Positions 31,308 through 42,562 of a stretch of 64,000 nt of DNA are shown one piece after another (position 1 is the first letter of the stretch; the number at the start of each line of letters is the position of its first letter). The translations under genes and the position numbers were made by a program. The DNA is taken from contig OZ038507.1 of the NCBI GenBank assembly GCA_964036315.1, positions 68,279,232-68,343,231 of the forward strand, read 5' to 3'. The DNA is from Acanthosepion esculentum (lineage: Eukaryota; Mollusca; Cephalopoda; Sepiida; Sepiidae). A model generated the notes under the pieces. That model had not been told where the DNA came from and did not search any database. It saw only the letters and a program-made list of their open reading frames with translations.

Positions 31308-32200
31308 GGTTCACGGTTAGATCATGCTGAATACTGTTTACCCGTACGAGTTAAGCAGTGTCGAGTCTGGTCAGTACCTAGGCGGGTGACCGCTTGGGAA
31401 TACCTGGTGCTTTAAGCTTGGATGTGCTGGTGGTGTAACGGATAAAGGATCGGAATTGTTAATTTGAGAGCCGAGTTCTGATACGATCACCGAAGTTAAG
31501 CAACATACACCCAGGTCAGTACATAGATGGGTGACCGCTTTGGAATACCAAGTGCTGTAAGCTTGAATGTGCTGGTGGTGTTATGGATAACGGCTCGGAA
31601 TTGTTAATCTGAGAGTCGAGTTCTGATACGATCATGGAAGTTAAGCAACATCCAGCCAGGTCAGTATCTAGAGGGTGTCACCGCTAGGAAATGCCAGGTG
31701 CTGTAAGCTTGGATGTGCTGGTGGTGTAATGGATAACGGCTCGGAATTGTTAATCTGAGAGCCGAGTTCTGATACGATCATGGAAGTTAAGCAACCCAGG
31801 TCAGTACCTAGAGGGGTGACCTCTAGGAAATGCCAGGTAAGGTTGGATTTGCTGGTGGTGTAATGGATAATAGTTCAGAATTGTTAATCTGAGAGCCGAA
31901 TTCCGTGACACGGTCACGGAAGTTTGAGCAACATCCACCCAGGTCAGTGCCTAGACCTCTGACCGCTTGGGAATGCCAGGAGCTGTAAGTTTGAATGTGT
32001 GAATAGTGCAATGGATAACAGCTCGGAATTGTTAATCGGAGAGCCGAGTTCCGATACGATCACCGAAGTTAAGCAACATCCACACAGGTCAGTACCTAGA
32101 TGGGTGACCGCTTTGGGAATACCAGGTACTGTAAGCTTGGATGTGCGAATGGTGTAATGGATAATGGCTCGGTATTTTTAATCAGAGAGCCAAATTCCAA
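31308..32200 (+). repeat. tandem array of composite tRNA-like/5S rRNA-like units
   Basis: Unit boundaries near 31420, 31565, 31711, 31844, 31992 and 32139 (133-148 bp). Each full unit has a tRNA-like half (GGTGTAATGGATAACGG..., GAGCCGAGTTCCGATAC) then a 5S-like half with the 5S internal promoter text: GATCACCGAAGTTAAGC, TAGATGGGTGACCGC, TTGGGAATACCAGGTGCTGT, AAGCTT. The first unit (31308-31419) is 5S-like only and includes CATGCTGAATAC, a 5' part of 5S absent from the others. The last keeps only the tRNA-like half. Mutations make them pseudogenes or a satellite rather than working 5S genes. Confidence 0.88.
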
Positions 32201-32617
32201 GTCCAGTTGGGTCTGTCATATTCACTTACCTGGCAAATACCATTGGAAAGGTATGGCTACACCTCTTCTCCCTCCAGCTATGGATTAATTAGTAAGACTT
32301 GTATCAAAAACCATTATTAGCTAAAATCAAAAATTCTTCGAGCGTAAAAATATTTTATGTCTTTAAATAATCTGTGAAGTGTTGATAATCTATAAAAAAA
32401 CGAATCAAACCAAGTAAATCATTTGTGATGCTCTCTCTAATTTTCAGAACATGGACGATCATGGACCTCCTCAACTTCCTGCTCTTTACACCTTCTAATA
32501 AATTTTGTATTTTTGCTGTCTTTCTAATCCCTGTTCTGTCGACGATTTACACTGTTTTCCGTCTGTTCTTCCTTTCAATGTCCTCTGGCGTATCCACTTC
32601 TCCAAGTCATCTTTCTT
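32201..32617. other. no recognisable feature
   Basis: Unassigned DNA between the 5S-like array and the 600-bp duplication. Confidence 0.4.
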
Positions 32618-33240
32618 CACCGCTATTTATACACCTAGCGGAAAACATATATTAATAAATCCAAACTGTCACGCTTGAACATATGTGTCGGTAGTTACTC
32701 ATTTTCTTCCTGTATGACAGTAATATTTTTTTTTGAAAAAGTAAAATTATCAAAACACACAAAAAATAAAATTTCGGCATTAAATGACCCATAAGAAGTT
32801 GTTATGTCGTTAAGCAAACAAAGCAAACCAAATCGTTTACTTAGCGATAATTTTCTTTGAAAAAAATGATGAATCTATGGCTTAAATATCAAGGCAGACT
32901 GGGGTCTCTTGCTTTGAACTTGTAAACCGTTTAGGAAACGGAAAAAAATTCAAAACCATCTTGAAGAAGGAAATATTTCGTCAAGCTATATTGTCCTAGA
33001 CTCACAACTGTTTGTTATGGCTGCAGTACATGTGGTTCCCTTGTGATCTTAATTGGGTTAGAAGACACGTGACGTTATGTAACATGTACTGAAATCATTT
33101 CTCTCGTTTGAAGTAATGCAGTCGATAATGGCTTCTTGCATAGTTTCTTAGCACTTTGCGAAACTAATTTAAATTCTTCTATCGCTGCCAATGAATTCTC
33201 TTCTCAAGGCTATCATGCCTTTTTGTCTAAAACATACATA
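32618..33240. repeat. ~600-bp dispersed duplication, copy 2
   Basis: Partner of 1094-1696. Its right edge is exactly where a mariner-like TIR begins (33241). Confidence 0.85.
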
Positions 33241-33798
33241 TAAAGGGTGTCCCCAAAGTTACTAACCCATGAAAAAAATGCATAACTATTTTATTTCTGA
33301 ATATTTTTCTTTTATATTTCCAGTAGCATTCAGAACTGCCCTTCCGACGTCACCATGAGCAGATATAGCACCGAGGAAAGAAACCCTGATTGTAAAGTGG
33401 TACTTTGAGTCCCATGGGTCAATTTCGGAACCGCAGCTTTCTTACCGTCGACATTTCAATACCAGTGAAGCCCCGAGCAAAAACACGATTCGCAGAATAG
33501 TTAGCCGTTTTCAGGAGCAGGGTGCAGTTTGTGATCTCCCAAGATCTGGAAGGCCTTGTATGGCAAGAACTGTTGAGAATCAACGAGAATTGGAACGAAG
33601 CCTGGAAGAAAATCCATCTGTTTCAATCAGGAGAAGATCGCAACAAATGCGAGTTTCGCGTTCCTCCTTACAATGTATATTGCCGAAAATCTTGGAAGTA
33701 TCATTTTACCTACTACTGAAACTTTGTAAGTATAACTTGAGAAATATAAAAGTTATTAAAGAGTTAAAAGTGTCGGTAACTTTTGGGCCACCCTATAC
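33239..33798 (+). mobile_element. mariner-superfamily relic with DUF4817-type HTH
   Basis: TIRs AAGGGTGTCCCCAAAGTTAC and (inverted) AGGGTGGCCCAAAAGTTACC. From 33355: MSRYSTEER, a frameshift, then WYFESHGSISEPQLSYRRHF, APSKNTIRRIVSRFQEQGAV, LPRSGRPCMARTVENQREL and NPSVSIRRRSQQMRVSRSSL. This is the N-terminal DNA-binding part seen in invertebrate DUF4817 proteins. The DDE catalytic part is deleted, so the element is non-autonomous. Confidence 0.9.
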
Positions 33799-34382
33799 AT
33801 ATATATGGCCTTGGTGTTTACATTCAGGAAAATCTTCCCGTGGAAATGAATTGTCCCTTGAGCCCTCGGATGATTGTCTCATGTGCTTACGAATTTCGTT
33901 ATTTCACTCTGCTATCTCTTTTCTATTTATCACTCTCCTTTTTCTCAGGACTGTAACATGTTAGACATATATCTGACACTATAGAAATGCTTCTCTCTGT
34001 CTTTTTCACTTTCCCTCTCTCTATTTCTACAATTATATGCGAAAATCTTTTTGTTTAATGATTTTAATACTCATAATGTCAGGTGGTTTAATCCTTTTTT
34101 TAGCTTTTTATTTCCTTTGTTATTCAGACTGAACTCATATCAAGTTTGTATTTATTTCTTTTTTCCAGTTTCAGACTTTTGGCTTTCAATAAACCTGCTA
34201 ATGAACGGAGTTTTGATTGATGTAAGGCGTTTATCCGGCCGTCTGAGGTACGCCCGTGTGTGAGACGGACACATATCGATAGGCAATACAGGCGTCGCAA
34301 TTCACGCGAAAAGAGAATCTCTAAAATATTTGACACTTTAAATTCATTAAGCAATTTCTAAAGAAAGAAGTGTATATTAAAT
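33799..34382. other. no recognisable feature
   Basis: AT-rich. The frame 34051-34263 has no recognisable domain. Confidence 0.4.
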
Positions 34383-34763
34383 AGCTTCCCAGGGAATGGT
34401 TCTCCCGACTATGAGGATAAACTGCATCCGGCAGCAAGGCGTCAGATCAGAAGGTTTTGAAAATCGTGGAACCACAACATAATTACTGCTGTTTCCTGGC
34501 CCATCATGACCCGGGGTGGTAGCACCTGTTAGGGTCCCAGCTGTTGTCAAATAGTGAACCTCCAAACTGTAGTCAAAACAGTATGAAAGTATAAAAATAG
34601 ATTTTTGTATTAAGAATACCAGCATTAACTCAGCATTGTAAAAAACAAAAAATACCAGCAATACATGATTGGAAAAGGAAGAGAAAAATTACCAGCAATT
34701 TATTTTTAAAAAGAAAAAAAAAATTAGCAAAACTCCCAAGAAAATTAAATTTCGGCAGAAAAG
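34383..34763 (+). repeat. MS30 family element
   Basis: GACTATGAGGATAAACTGCA, CAGCAAGGC, TGACCCGGGGTGGTAGCACC, then ACCAGCAATA units. More diverged than 47510-48320. Confidence 0.8.
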
Positions 34764-34764
34764 G

Positions 34765-35250
34765 TTACTGAATGAGGAATAGCCAAAACGGAGGTTGGAA
34801 ATGAAATGGTAATCTTTATAACATCAACAAAATACAATACTCGCCAACGGCGTGAAGTAGGTAAACCACTGCTAGTGGTGGACTACTTAGACATCATATT
34901 ACCCCACTAACATTAGTGTCCAACGTTTTTAAGATAATTGGGAGATGCCCATAGTGTTCATAGGTACGGTTTTATAACTGACTGTTTTATAAAGTTTTAT
35001 AAACTGACTGCAGTGGATGGTATGGTGACTGTGAGTCAAGTTTCTCTGTCGGGCAGTATGTACTTGGTCCTAATGGAAACGAGCAGGATTGTTGTAACCT
35101 AGGAAGGATTACTGAATGAGTAATAATCAAAACGCAGGTTGGAAATGAAATGGTAATCTTTATAACATCAACAAAATATAATACTCGCCAGCGGCGTGAA
35201 GTAGATAAATCACTGCTAGTGGTGGACTACTTAGACAGCATATTACCCCC
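34765..35250. repeat. direct duplication of ~140 bp, 344 bp apart
   Basis: 34765-34906 and 35109-35250 both run from ACTGAATGAG-AATA through GGAAATGAAATGGTAATC to TGGTGGACTACTTAGACA. Differences are few. The spacer is unassigned. Confidence 0.85.
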
Positions 35251-35259
35251 GCTTACCCG

Positions 35260-35998
35260 TTTGGGTATGACGATAAACTACATCCACGTCCTGGGTATGA
35301 CGATAAACTACGTCCAACAGCAAGGCCTCTGATCAGGAAGTTTATACGAGCGTTGAACCATCTCTTAATTGCAGGTGTTCCCAGACGCACCCTGATCCTA
35401 GGTGGTAGCATCTGTTAGGGTCCCAGCTATTGGCAAATACTTAACTAAATTTTAAGCTGAAATACGATGGGAAACAAAAATCATTCACATCCCTCGATAC
35501 TTATCAAGTTTTTTTCTTACTATTGTTCATTTCAAGTCCCAAGAACCACTCAATGTAGAGGCCTCCAAAAAGATGTTGTATGGACATAATGGTAGAAGGT
35601 AAGAAGTGCGGGTTATTAAAATATATTGAAAAAATATCAGTTAACTTTGAAGAGGTTAAGATAGTATGAAACGTGAGGTAGTAGCACCTGTTAGGGTCCT
35701 AGATATGCCAAAGAGTGAACCCATCAAACAAAAATCAAACACTATGAAAGTAAAAAAATACATTTTTATGGTGAAGATAACCAGCAATACATTTTTTTAA
35801 TAAAAAAATACGAACAATTCATTTTTAAAGCAATGCATTTTATAGTCGACTTACCAACGATACTTTTTTATACTAAAATAACCAACAATACATTGTATCT
35901 GTAGTTGAAGCCATAAAATTGTTTCCAAAATATTTAGATTTCTGCATAAAATAAGCCATAGAGGTTGATATGCCTCTAAACAAAATCAGCCAACCAAC
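35260..35998 (+). repeat. MS30 family elements, two partial copies
   Basis: 35268-35460 has two 30-bp units (TGGGTATGACGATAAACTAC) then CAACAGCAAGGCCTCTGATC. 35670-35998 has GTAGCACCTGTTAGGGTCC, ACCAGCAATAC units and the AAACAAAATCAGCC end. A short unassigned stretch separates them. Confidence 0.75.
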
Positions 35999-36102
35999 AA
36001 TACTTATTTGTAGTTAAATGACCAATGATAATTTTGTTGTAGGTAAAAGCATACGATTACGCTCAGCATATATTTAATGAAGCCATAAAATTGTGTCCAA
36101 AA

Positions 36103-36474
36103 TATAGGGTGACCCCAAAAAACGGGAATTTTTTTAAGTGCGTATTGCCAGATATGAGCAAATGGCAACACTGCGAGACAGTGACCTTGAGCGAGTAAAC
36201 ATTTCACCATTTTAGTAACGAGAATGAAATTCACAGTATCCCAGCTGAGATGTTGCAGCAGTCAATGAGGAATCTCAACAGCAGATTTCAAGAATGCATT
36301 CGTACAGAAGGACGCCATCTACAGGACATAATTTAAAAAAAATGAAAATGCCATCATTCTTTCTTAAATGGCATGTTTTAAGGTTTCAATTACTATGAAT
36401 GAAATATTTTTCTTCCATCACTCTTGGTTTTAATGGATTGTTAAAAAGTTCCCGTTTTTTTGGGTCACCCTATA
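36103..36474. mobile_element. mariner-like MITE, copy 2
   Basis: Same structure as 23905-24276: TAGGGTGACCCCAAAAAACG ends, relic MLQQSMRNLNSRFQ..., TA flanks. Inserted within a degraded MS30 end (sequence on both sides continues that family). Confidence 0.9.
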
Positions 36475-37015
36475 TTTAGATTTCGGCATTAAATAGCCCA
36501 TGTAGGTTGATGTGCCACTAAACAAAATCAACCAATCGTATCAAACGTAGATACAGCCTTTTCGAAACCACTTTCAGGAAGTAACAGTTCTGAGAAAGAA
36601 GCTGCCAGTGTGAAACTTCCTCCTTACGAATGGAATACGAAGAAAATAAGGATAATTCGCCTCAGTGTGCTCGACATAGCGGGCCTTAACTCTAAAGGTC
36701 TGAACTGTTGGAACTAAGGAATATAGGAATAGAGTAGCGAAACCCTAGCAACGTTTCATCTATGGGAATAGGGTTTTTATTAGGGTTTGATCCTGTCCCC
36801 TCCTCACGAGTGAGAGATACTGCTTACGACGATGACCCCCTCGGGCCGAACTTCAAAATAGATACGGCATAAGCAATTTATCCATACACACATTCGAACG
36901 GATTATGACAGAAGGATAAACAATTGTTTAGTTCCCAGCTCCCAGAATTTTGATAGGTTTAAGGCGACAGGAATTTCGAGACCAAAATTGAAAAAATAAA
37001 AAATTAAAACATCTT
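36475..37015. other. MS30 end then unassigned DNA
   Basis: 36480-36535 is the GGCATTAAATAGCCCATG...AAACAAAATC end of an MS30 element. The rest has no match. Confidence 0.5.
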
Positions 37016-37216
37016 GGGAGTGTTGATACATAGGATGGAAAATGCAAAACACGAAGGCGAACTGCGAACTGAGACTGCGAAAGATGCCTTCCAGAAGTTA
37101 AGCAAAGTAAAATTTCGCTGGAAACAATGAAAAGAATATTGAACTGTTATGGAATATCGGTATTCCTGTATAGTATAAACTACTGGACTATCTCATCACA
37201 GGTGAATAGGAGACTT
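37016..37216 (+). pseudogene. RTE-like LINE fragment, left part of a split copy
   Basis: Reads TMKRILNCYGISVFLYSINY, WTISSQVNRRL (the YGSECWT-type segment). It breaks off at 37216 and resumes at 38694. Confidence 0.75.
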
Positions 37217-38693
37217 ACCCCTTTGAGCCCTGACCACCGTTTTACCGGTAATAAGATATTCACTAACAGCCCCACGCGGTCGGATGTGGCACAAGGCCGG
37301 GTTTATTGTAGAGTATCCAAGCCCGTAGGCTCGGCCATAAATACCCCGTAGACCCAGTAGAAAAAAAAAAATTAAAAAAAAGACGGGGTCTGGTAGCTGT
37401 CCTCCCAGACGAGACTATGACCTTCGACATAACCTCGACTGAGGATCCTCTCTGTCCGGAGGCAGAGAGTTTGAACAGCCCACTTGGAAGTGAATCGTAA
37501 GTGAACAGTGGTAGAGACAAATGACCTAATGCCCAGTCACCGGTTGAACAGTGGTAGAGAAAAACACTTGTAACTATTTTTATATATACTGTGAAAACTT
37601 ACATAGCGAATTTTGTCTCAGAAGCTCAGGCAGAAGGGTTAAAAAATTTTCAGGAACTCAGGGCTCAAATGCTTAAATATGAATCATATATCTGCTTTAT
37701 TGTTGACGTCATTTCAAAGCCGCTTACAACATATGTCAAGCCGTTTACGGTTTTGTGAAGATGGAGCCGGTGTCGTTATTAATAATTGAGTATATTTAAT
37801 ACATCAGCGGCTAAGCTCAAAGATCTGGTCTGGAGATCACTTGAGACATAGAACTGACAGTCGGCGAACCGTATTGACGGTGATGTTCACATGTCGATTC
37901 TAGACGGCCATATCATTTTGAAACACCGAATCTCGTACGATCACCGAAGTTAAACAAGGACGAGCCTGGTCAGTAGTTAGATGGGTGACCGCTTGGAAAT
38001 GCCAGGTGCTGTACTGGAGGTACTGGTGCTTTAATGGATAATGACTAGGAATTGCGAAACGGAGAGCCGAGTTCCGATACGATCACCGAAGTTAAGCAAC
38101 ATCCACCCAGGTCAGTACCTAGACGTGTGACCGCATGGGAGTACCAGGTGCTGTAAGCTTGGATGTGCTGCTGGTGTAATGGATAACGGCACGGAATCGT
38201 CAATCGGAGAGCCGATTGCCGATACGGTCACCGAAGTTAAGCAACATCTACCCAGTCAGTACCTAGATGGGTGACCGCTTGGAAAATGCCAAGTGCTGTG
38301 AGCTTCGATGTGCTAAAATTCAGACCATGTTTAATTTCAAGCAATCTTCAAAGCCGTCTTATATATGAATCATATATCTGCTGTGTTGCTGACGTCATTT
38401 CAAAGCCGCTTACAACATATGTCAAGCCGTTTACGGTTTTGTGAAGATCAAGCCGGTGTCGTTATTAATAATTGAGTATACTTAATACATCAGCGCCTCA
38501 GCTTAAAGATCTGGTCTGGAGATCCCTTGAGACATAGAAAAATGACTTCATGTCCAGCCACCGGTTGAACGGTGGGTAAACATCTGTAACTATTTTTATA
38601 TCTACCGTGAAACATTACATACCAATTATTTGCGAATTTTGACTCAGAAGCTCAGGCAGAAGGGTTAAAATTGTCCAGGAACGCAGGGCTCAA
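37217..38693. mobile_element. insertion with CCCTTTGAGCCCTG ends, splitting a LINE
   Basis: The ends CCCTTTGAGCCCTG (about 37218) and CAGGGCTCAAAGGG (to about 38693) are 14-bp perfect inverted repeats. Inside are two direct repeats in mirrored order: block A 37522-37668 / 38550-38690 and block B 37680-37855 / 38365-38540, around a 5S/tRNA-like array. CCC...GGG ends would suit a piggyBac-like element, but I see no clear TTAA duplication and no transposase. Superfamily undetermined. Confidence 0.65.
37915..38306 (+). repeat. second tRNA-like/5S-like array, three units
   Basis: The first unit (37915-38015) is 5S-like only (TCTCGTACGATCACCGAAG, ATGGGTGACCGCTTGG), then two composite units 38016-38162 and 38163-38306. 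Same architecture as 31308-32200, including the 5S-only leading unit. Confidence 0.88.
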
Positions 38694-39065
38694 AGGGTAG
38701 TTCTACAGAAGTATGTTGAGAATACCATTGACTGAACATGTGAGCTAGGATTAAGGTTAGAGAAAATGGAAACGAAAAGAGACATATACGTAGCATCAGA
38801 GAAAGAAAGCTGATATTTCTATGGCACATAACGAGGAAAGAGGGTTTGGAAAATTCGACACTCACAGGACATGTTGGTAGAAGAGGGACAGAGCAAAGCA
38901 ACGCATTAGCTACCTAACGATCTTGAGTAAATGTTTGGCAGGACAGCGATTAGGAGAGATAGCAAAAAACACAAACACTGCTATGAAATAGAAATGACTG
39001 GAAGTTGTGGAGAACCATGATAATCAAAGTCCTGAAGGGACACGGCAGGTAGAAGAAAAAGAAGA
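38694..39065 (+). pseudogene. RTE-like LINE C-terminus, right part of the split copy
   Basis: VLQKYVENTID-type text (FLRRMLRIP region), MET-KRDIYV, a decayed GHI-KEG region, GQSKATH and a 3' end with GAAGGGACACGGCAGG then an AAG-rich tail. The frame is broken many times. Confidence 0.75.
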
Positions 39066-39459
39066 AGAGGGTTAAAGTTTTTTAAAAAATACAGAATAGC
39101 ATGATATTTAATTTCAGTGAAGCAGGCGTTGAACGCATGAGAACATTATCGCTTCGTCTATCTTTCACTTCTTTAATTTATTCCTTCTTCATTATAAGTA
39201 TTTTGCATGTTTTCTTTTTCTCGATAAAATCAAACAGCCTCTCCGATATGACTTTTTATTTCGACTTTCCTCGCAGTCTAAACGGAGTGGTTCATTATTT
39301 ATCTGAAACAATGACAGGAACTAACACACATGTTAACTAACTCACGATGGATTCGTTTTCGTCTAAAAGTCGTAACATTGTTATTTGTTTACCTCAACAT
39401 ATTTTTCAGGACATGTCACACGTTTTCCTTCATTGTGTATGCAAAAAAGAAAAATGGGG

Positions 39460-39461
<2 letters not shown>
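39066..39461. other. no recognisable feature
   Basis: The 79-codon frame at 39101-39340 has hydrophobic stretches but no family match and no supporting context. Confidence 0.4.

Positions 39462-39521
<60 letters not shown>
39462..39521. repeat. (TA)n-(GA)n
   Basis: TA to 39496 then GA to 39521. Confidence 0.97.
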
Positions 39522-39526
<5 letters not shown>

Positions 39527-40408
39527 GAGAAAGCACGTGATGTTTATGGATGAAGATGGACGGAGAGTTGTCTGTTCAGTCAATGAACGCAAATAACTAG
39601 GTGGACACTGGGTTTAATTACGGTCATTGGCCACTAAAAAGTTACCATTTAGTGGATTTGTCCGGAAGATGACAGCACGGCTCATGGGTGGTCAGGTCAT
39701 TCTCCGACGCCGTCTTGACTGGCGTGCGCAGGATAACCGCAGAATAAAAGCGTCAAAATCAAGACTGACCGCAAAAGTGTGGCGGAGGGGTGCTGTCAAC
39801 TCCTTTGAAAACGTGAAACTGGGGAAGAGCTCTATTTCTTGACGCAGGCACGGTCTTAGAATAGGGAGCAAGTTCTTCTTTCATAGACCATGTTATTTCA
39901 GAACGTGGATGCAGGTGGCCCTCCGCAACTTCCTGCCTCACGTTGTTCTAAATAACTCTTGCATCTTTATCAATGGTCATTGAACATCTTCTGCTAGCTA
40001 TTCAAAGTTGTTGAGATCTTTGTTCATTTTAACCCCTTACTTCACTTGTCATCAGGCGACGGTGACAGGAGTTAGATTATCCCCCCCCCAAAAAAAATGA
40101 AATAATGCTGCGAGATCTGGGCTAGAAATGCTTAGCCCTCACTTGCCAGCCTCGACAGTGGTAAAAAAAAAATTATTTTACTTTTATCTTCCCTGCAAGG
40201 CCAACGTAAACGATGGCTCATTTTCTACCCTACAACCTCTTTCTACTTACAATGACTTGGGCCATAATTCTTTTGAAATTAACTTTGGACAATTTCTGAC
40301 GGAGTCTCCTGTTTATCTGAGAAGGATTATTCATAATTTGGGAAAGCAGATGCCTATTGTCTTTAATAATATTTGCTTTAAAGAATATATGGCTAAATAC
40401 AAAGAATA

Positions 40409-40413
<5 letters not shown>
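39522..40413. other. unassigned; source of a captured fragment
   Basis: 39818-39923 reappears at 41290-41395 inside a mariner MITE. The surrounding 39600-39960 has normal base composition and may be host or older repeat DNA. No exon is supported. Confidence 0.5.

Positions 40414-40469
<56 letters not shown>
40414..40469. repeat. (TA)n array
   Basis: About 55 bp. Confidence 0.98.
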
Positions 40470-40471
<2 letters not shown>

Positions 40472-40700
40472 GTACCCGATTGGAAGCACCTTAGGTATTT
40501 CGGCTTGTGATTGAACAAACCAATGCCCAGGGAAAAATGAAGGATAAAAAAAGAAAGAACTAAGAACATGAAATTGAGGCGAAAACAATCGTCCAGAATC
40601 CAAGCTCAGAGTCCAAAGAAAAAACCTCCAAAACGAGTAAAAATTCAAAATAACTACGTAAAGTGCTCAACACACTAAGTAAACCGAACTAATATAAACC
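40470..40700. repeat. interspersed repeat shared with 57.2-57.4 kb
   Basis: Shares GAACATGAAA, CAGAATCCAAG/CAGATACAGG, TCCAAAGAAAAAACC and CTAATGAGC order with 57170-57400. Both follow (TA)n directly. Family unknown. Confidence 0.65.
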
Positions 40701-40773
40701 TAATGAGCTAGGTAATAAAATGTTTCATTTTTTTGTTTCAATTTTATAAAACATACATATAACAAACTATTTC

Positions 40774-40965
40774 TAATTCTAACAGTTAAAATATAATCCT
40801 TGAAAATGGCTAAATGTATAGCCGAAAGCGCTCGTATAAAAAGAACATTCGGGCAGTTTTTATATCATTTATCATCCGAAAAGAAAAACATTATTAGATC
40901 GCATGAGAAATTGTATAAAAAACTAAATAAATACACCTTGTCAGTCGTTTTTAATGAAACACACA

Positions 40966-40974
<9 letters not shown>
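40774..40974 (+). mobile_element. PLE 5' piece, subfamily A
   Basis: MAKCIAESARIKRTFGQFLY, HLSSEKKNIIRSHEKLYKKL, NKYTLSVVFNET, then (CA)n-(TA)n. The hammerhead-like motif (40796-40835) is degraded (TTGAAAA; helix I ATCC/GTAT). Confidence 0.78.

Positions 40975-41029
<55 letters not shown>
40965..41029. repeat. (CA)n-(TA)n
   Basis: Between a PLE N-terminus and a mariner TIR. Confidence 0.97.
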
Positions 41030-41528
41030 CGGGGTGTCCATAAAGTTCGTGTGCACTTTTAAAAATTATAACTTTATTTGTATTTGCGATAGAAATAATT
41101 TGTAAAAAGAATTAGAAAGAAGTAAATCTATATTTTTAAGGTTTTATTGAAATTTTATTTAAGTTTCCACATGTCCTCCATCATTAGCAAAACAAAGGGT
41201 AATACGATTTTGCAGTTCACAGAAAACATTTGCCAACTGATTTACAGTAATGCCTGAAATCACATTAGTTATTTTAGCTATACTTAAAACTGGGGAAGAG
41301 CTTTATTTCTTGACGCAGGCACGGTCTTAGAATAGGGAGCAAGTTCTTCTTTCATAGACCATGTTATTTCAGAACGTGGGTGCAGGTGGCCCTCCACATT
41401 AGTTATTTTAGCTATACTTAAAACTAGGTACATTAAACTTTATAACATTTTTTACAGGTTATTTCTATCGCAAATACAAATAAAGTTATATTTTTTAAAA
41501 GTGCACACGAACTTGATGGACACCCTGT
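41029..41528 (-). mobile_element. mariner-like MITE with ~70-bp TIRs and a captured fragment
   Basis: Ends ACGGGGTGTCCATAAAGTTC / (inverted) ACAGGGTGTCCATCAAGTTC, with TIRs extending through TTTGTATTTGCGATAGAAAT. The minus strand holds a transposase tail: NVISGITVNQLANVFCELQN then RITLCFANDGGHVET and a stop. A ~106-bp copy of 39818-39923 is inserted at 41290-41395, flanked by a 30-bp direct duplication. Confidence 0.9.
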
Positions 41529-42486
41529 ATATATATACACTAGCAGGCTTCGCCAGCTTGCTATCTGGTAATTTTTCTAGGAAAAATTAGTTGGTTTTCT
41601 ATGGAATTAATGTTCACTATTTATGAAATGTTGAAGAGGTTGTGGACGTTCAATATATTTGCTCAAATATGACTGTAAAAACAGAAGAAATTAATTGGTT
41701 GGGTGGTTGGGGGTTTCAGGCTTGTTATAGTTAAGGAAGATTTTACAAATAGTTGCCAATATGTTGAAGGCCAAGTAAAATGCAAATTTCCAACACTTTT
41801 CTGCTCTATATAAAACGATATTCCTAAACAGAACTATTTTTTATATGAAAATCAAAACAATCCTCAAATAAAAGAACAGTAATTAAGGACAATTATTTAA
41901 AGAAATATACTTTTTTAAAATAAATATGCAAATTAGTTAAACCTGAAAAGTGATCTCACCTAGAAATAGATAATATATAAGAGAGATATTGAGCTTGTTG
42001 CATCATCTAAGCTTAAAATTCGTGGGCGAATTGAGCCCCAAGTTTCGCATTTATTCATATAGAAGCGGGGATATATATATAGAGAGAGAGGGTTCAATTT
42101 TCAACTGATACAACGAAAATTAAAAATTGAACCCTCTACCACCCCTTGTCTAGATGAATGGATTTATCGGTAACCTTGGAAACCCTCAAACTATGAATCT
42201 TTCCTGTGCCGTTAACAACCGTAAATTTTAAAAAGTAAGTTACTCCAAAATTCGCTTGATGAGGAAATGGAACTAATGTCTTTGGTTTAATAACAAAATT
42301 AAATTCAGGGGCTTTAGCTTCCATTTCTGAAACATGGTTATCACTGTGTAGCGGTAAAACCATATTTTAAATCTATTAATTTATAATATTAATGCTCTGT
42401 AAAATTAAATTTACATAGAGCACTATTGTGTAAAAATAAAAATATCTATAAGAACACCGGATTTTATATCTTACTGTTCTTTCCTT

Positions 42487-42490
<4 letters not shown>
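41529..42490. other. unassigned; hairpin and shared repeat
   Basis: 41540-42070 begins AGCAGGCTTCGCCAGCTTGC and may be an unclassified transposon end. 42088-42133 is a hairpin (GGGTTCAATTTT...AAAATTGAACCC-type arms). 42150-42290 (minus) is related to 15360-15490. Confidence 0.5.

Positions 42491-42561
<71 letters not shown>
42491..42561. repeat. (TA)n array
   Basis: About 70 bp. Confidence 0.98.

Positions 42562-42562
<1 letters not shown>

Noticed and set aside
31308..31420. Functional 5S rRNA gene
   Set aside because: Closest unit to 5S, but with many changes in conserved helices and no clean T-run terminator after GCTT.
31308..32200. CRISPR-like array
   Set aside because: Repeats are ~146 bp, contiguous, rRNA/tRNA-like and lack unique spacers; the context is eukaryotic.
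39101..39340. 79-codon frame as a small host gene
   Set aside because: No homology, no splice or promoter context; a frame of this size is common by chance.
42136..42363. 75-codon minus-strand frame as a gene
   Set aside because: Its similarity to 15360-15490 shows it is part of a dispersed repeat.
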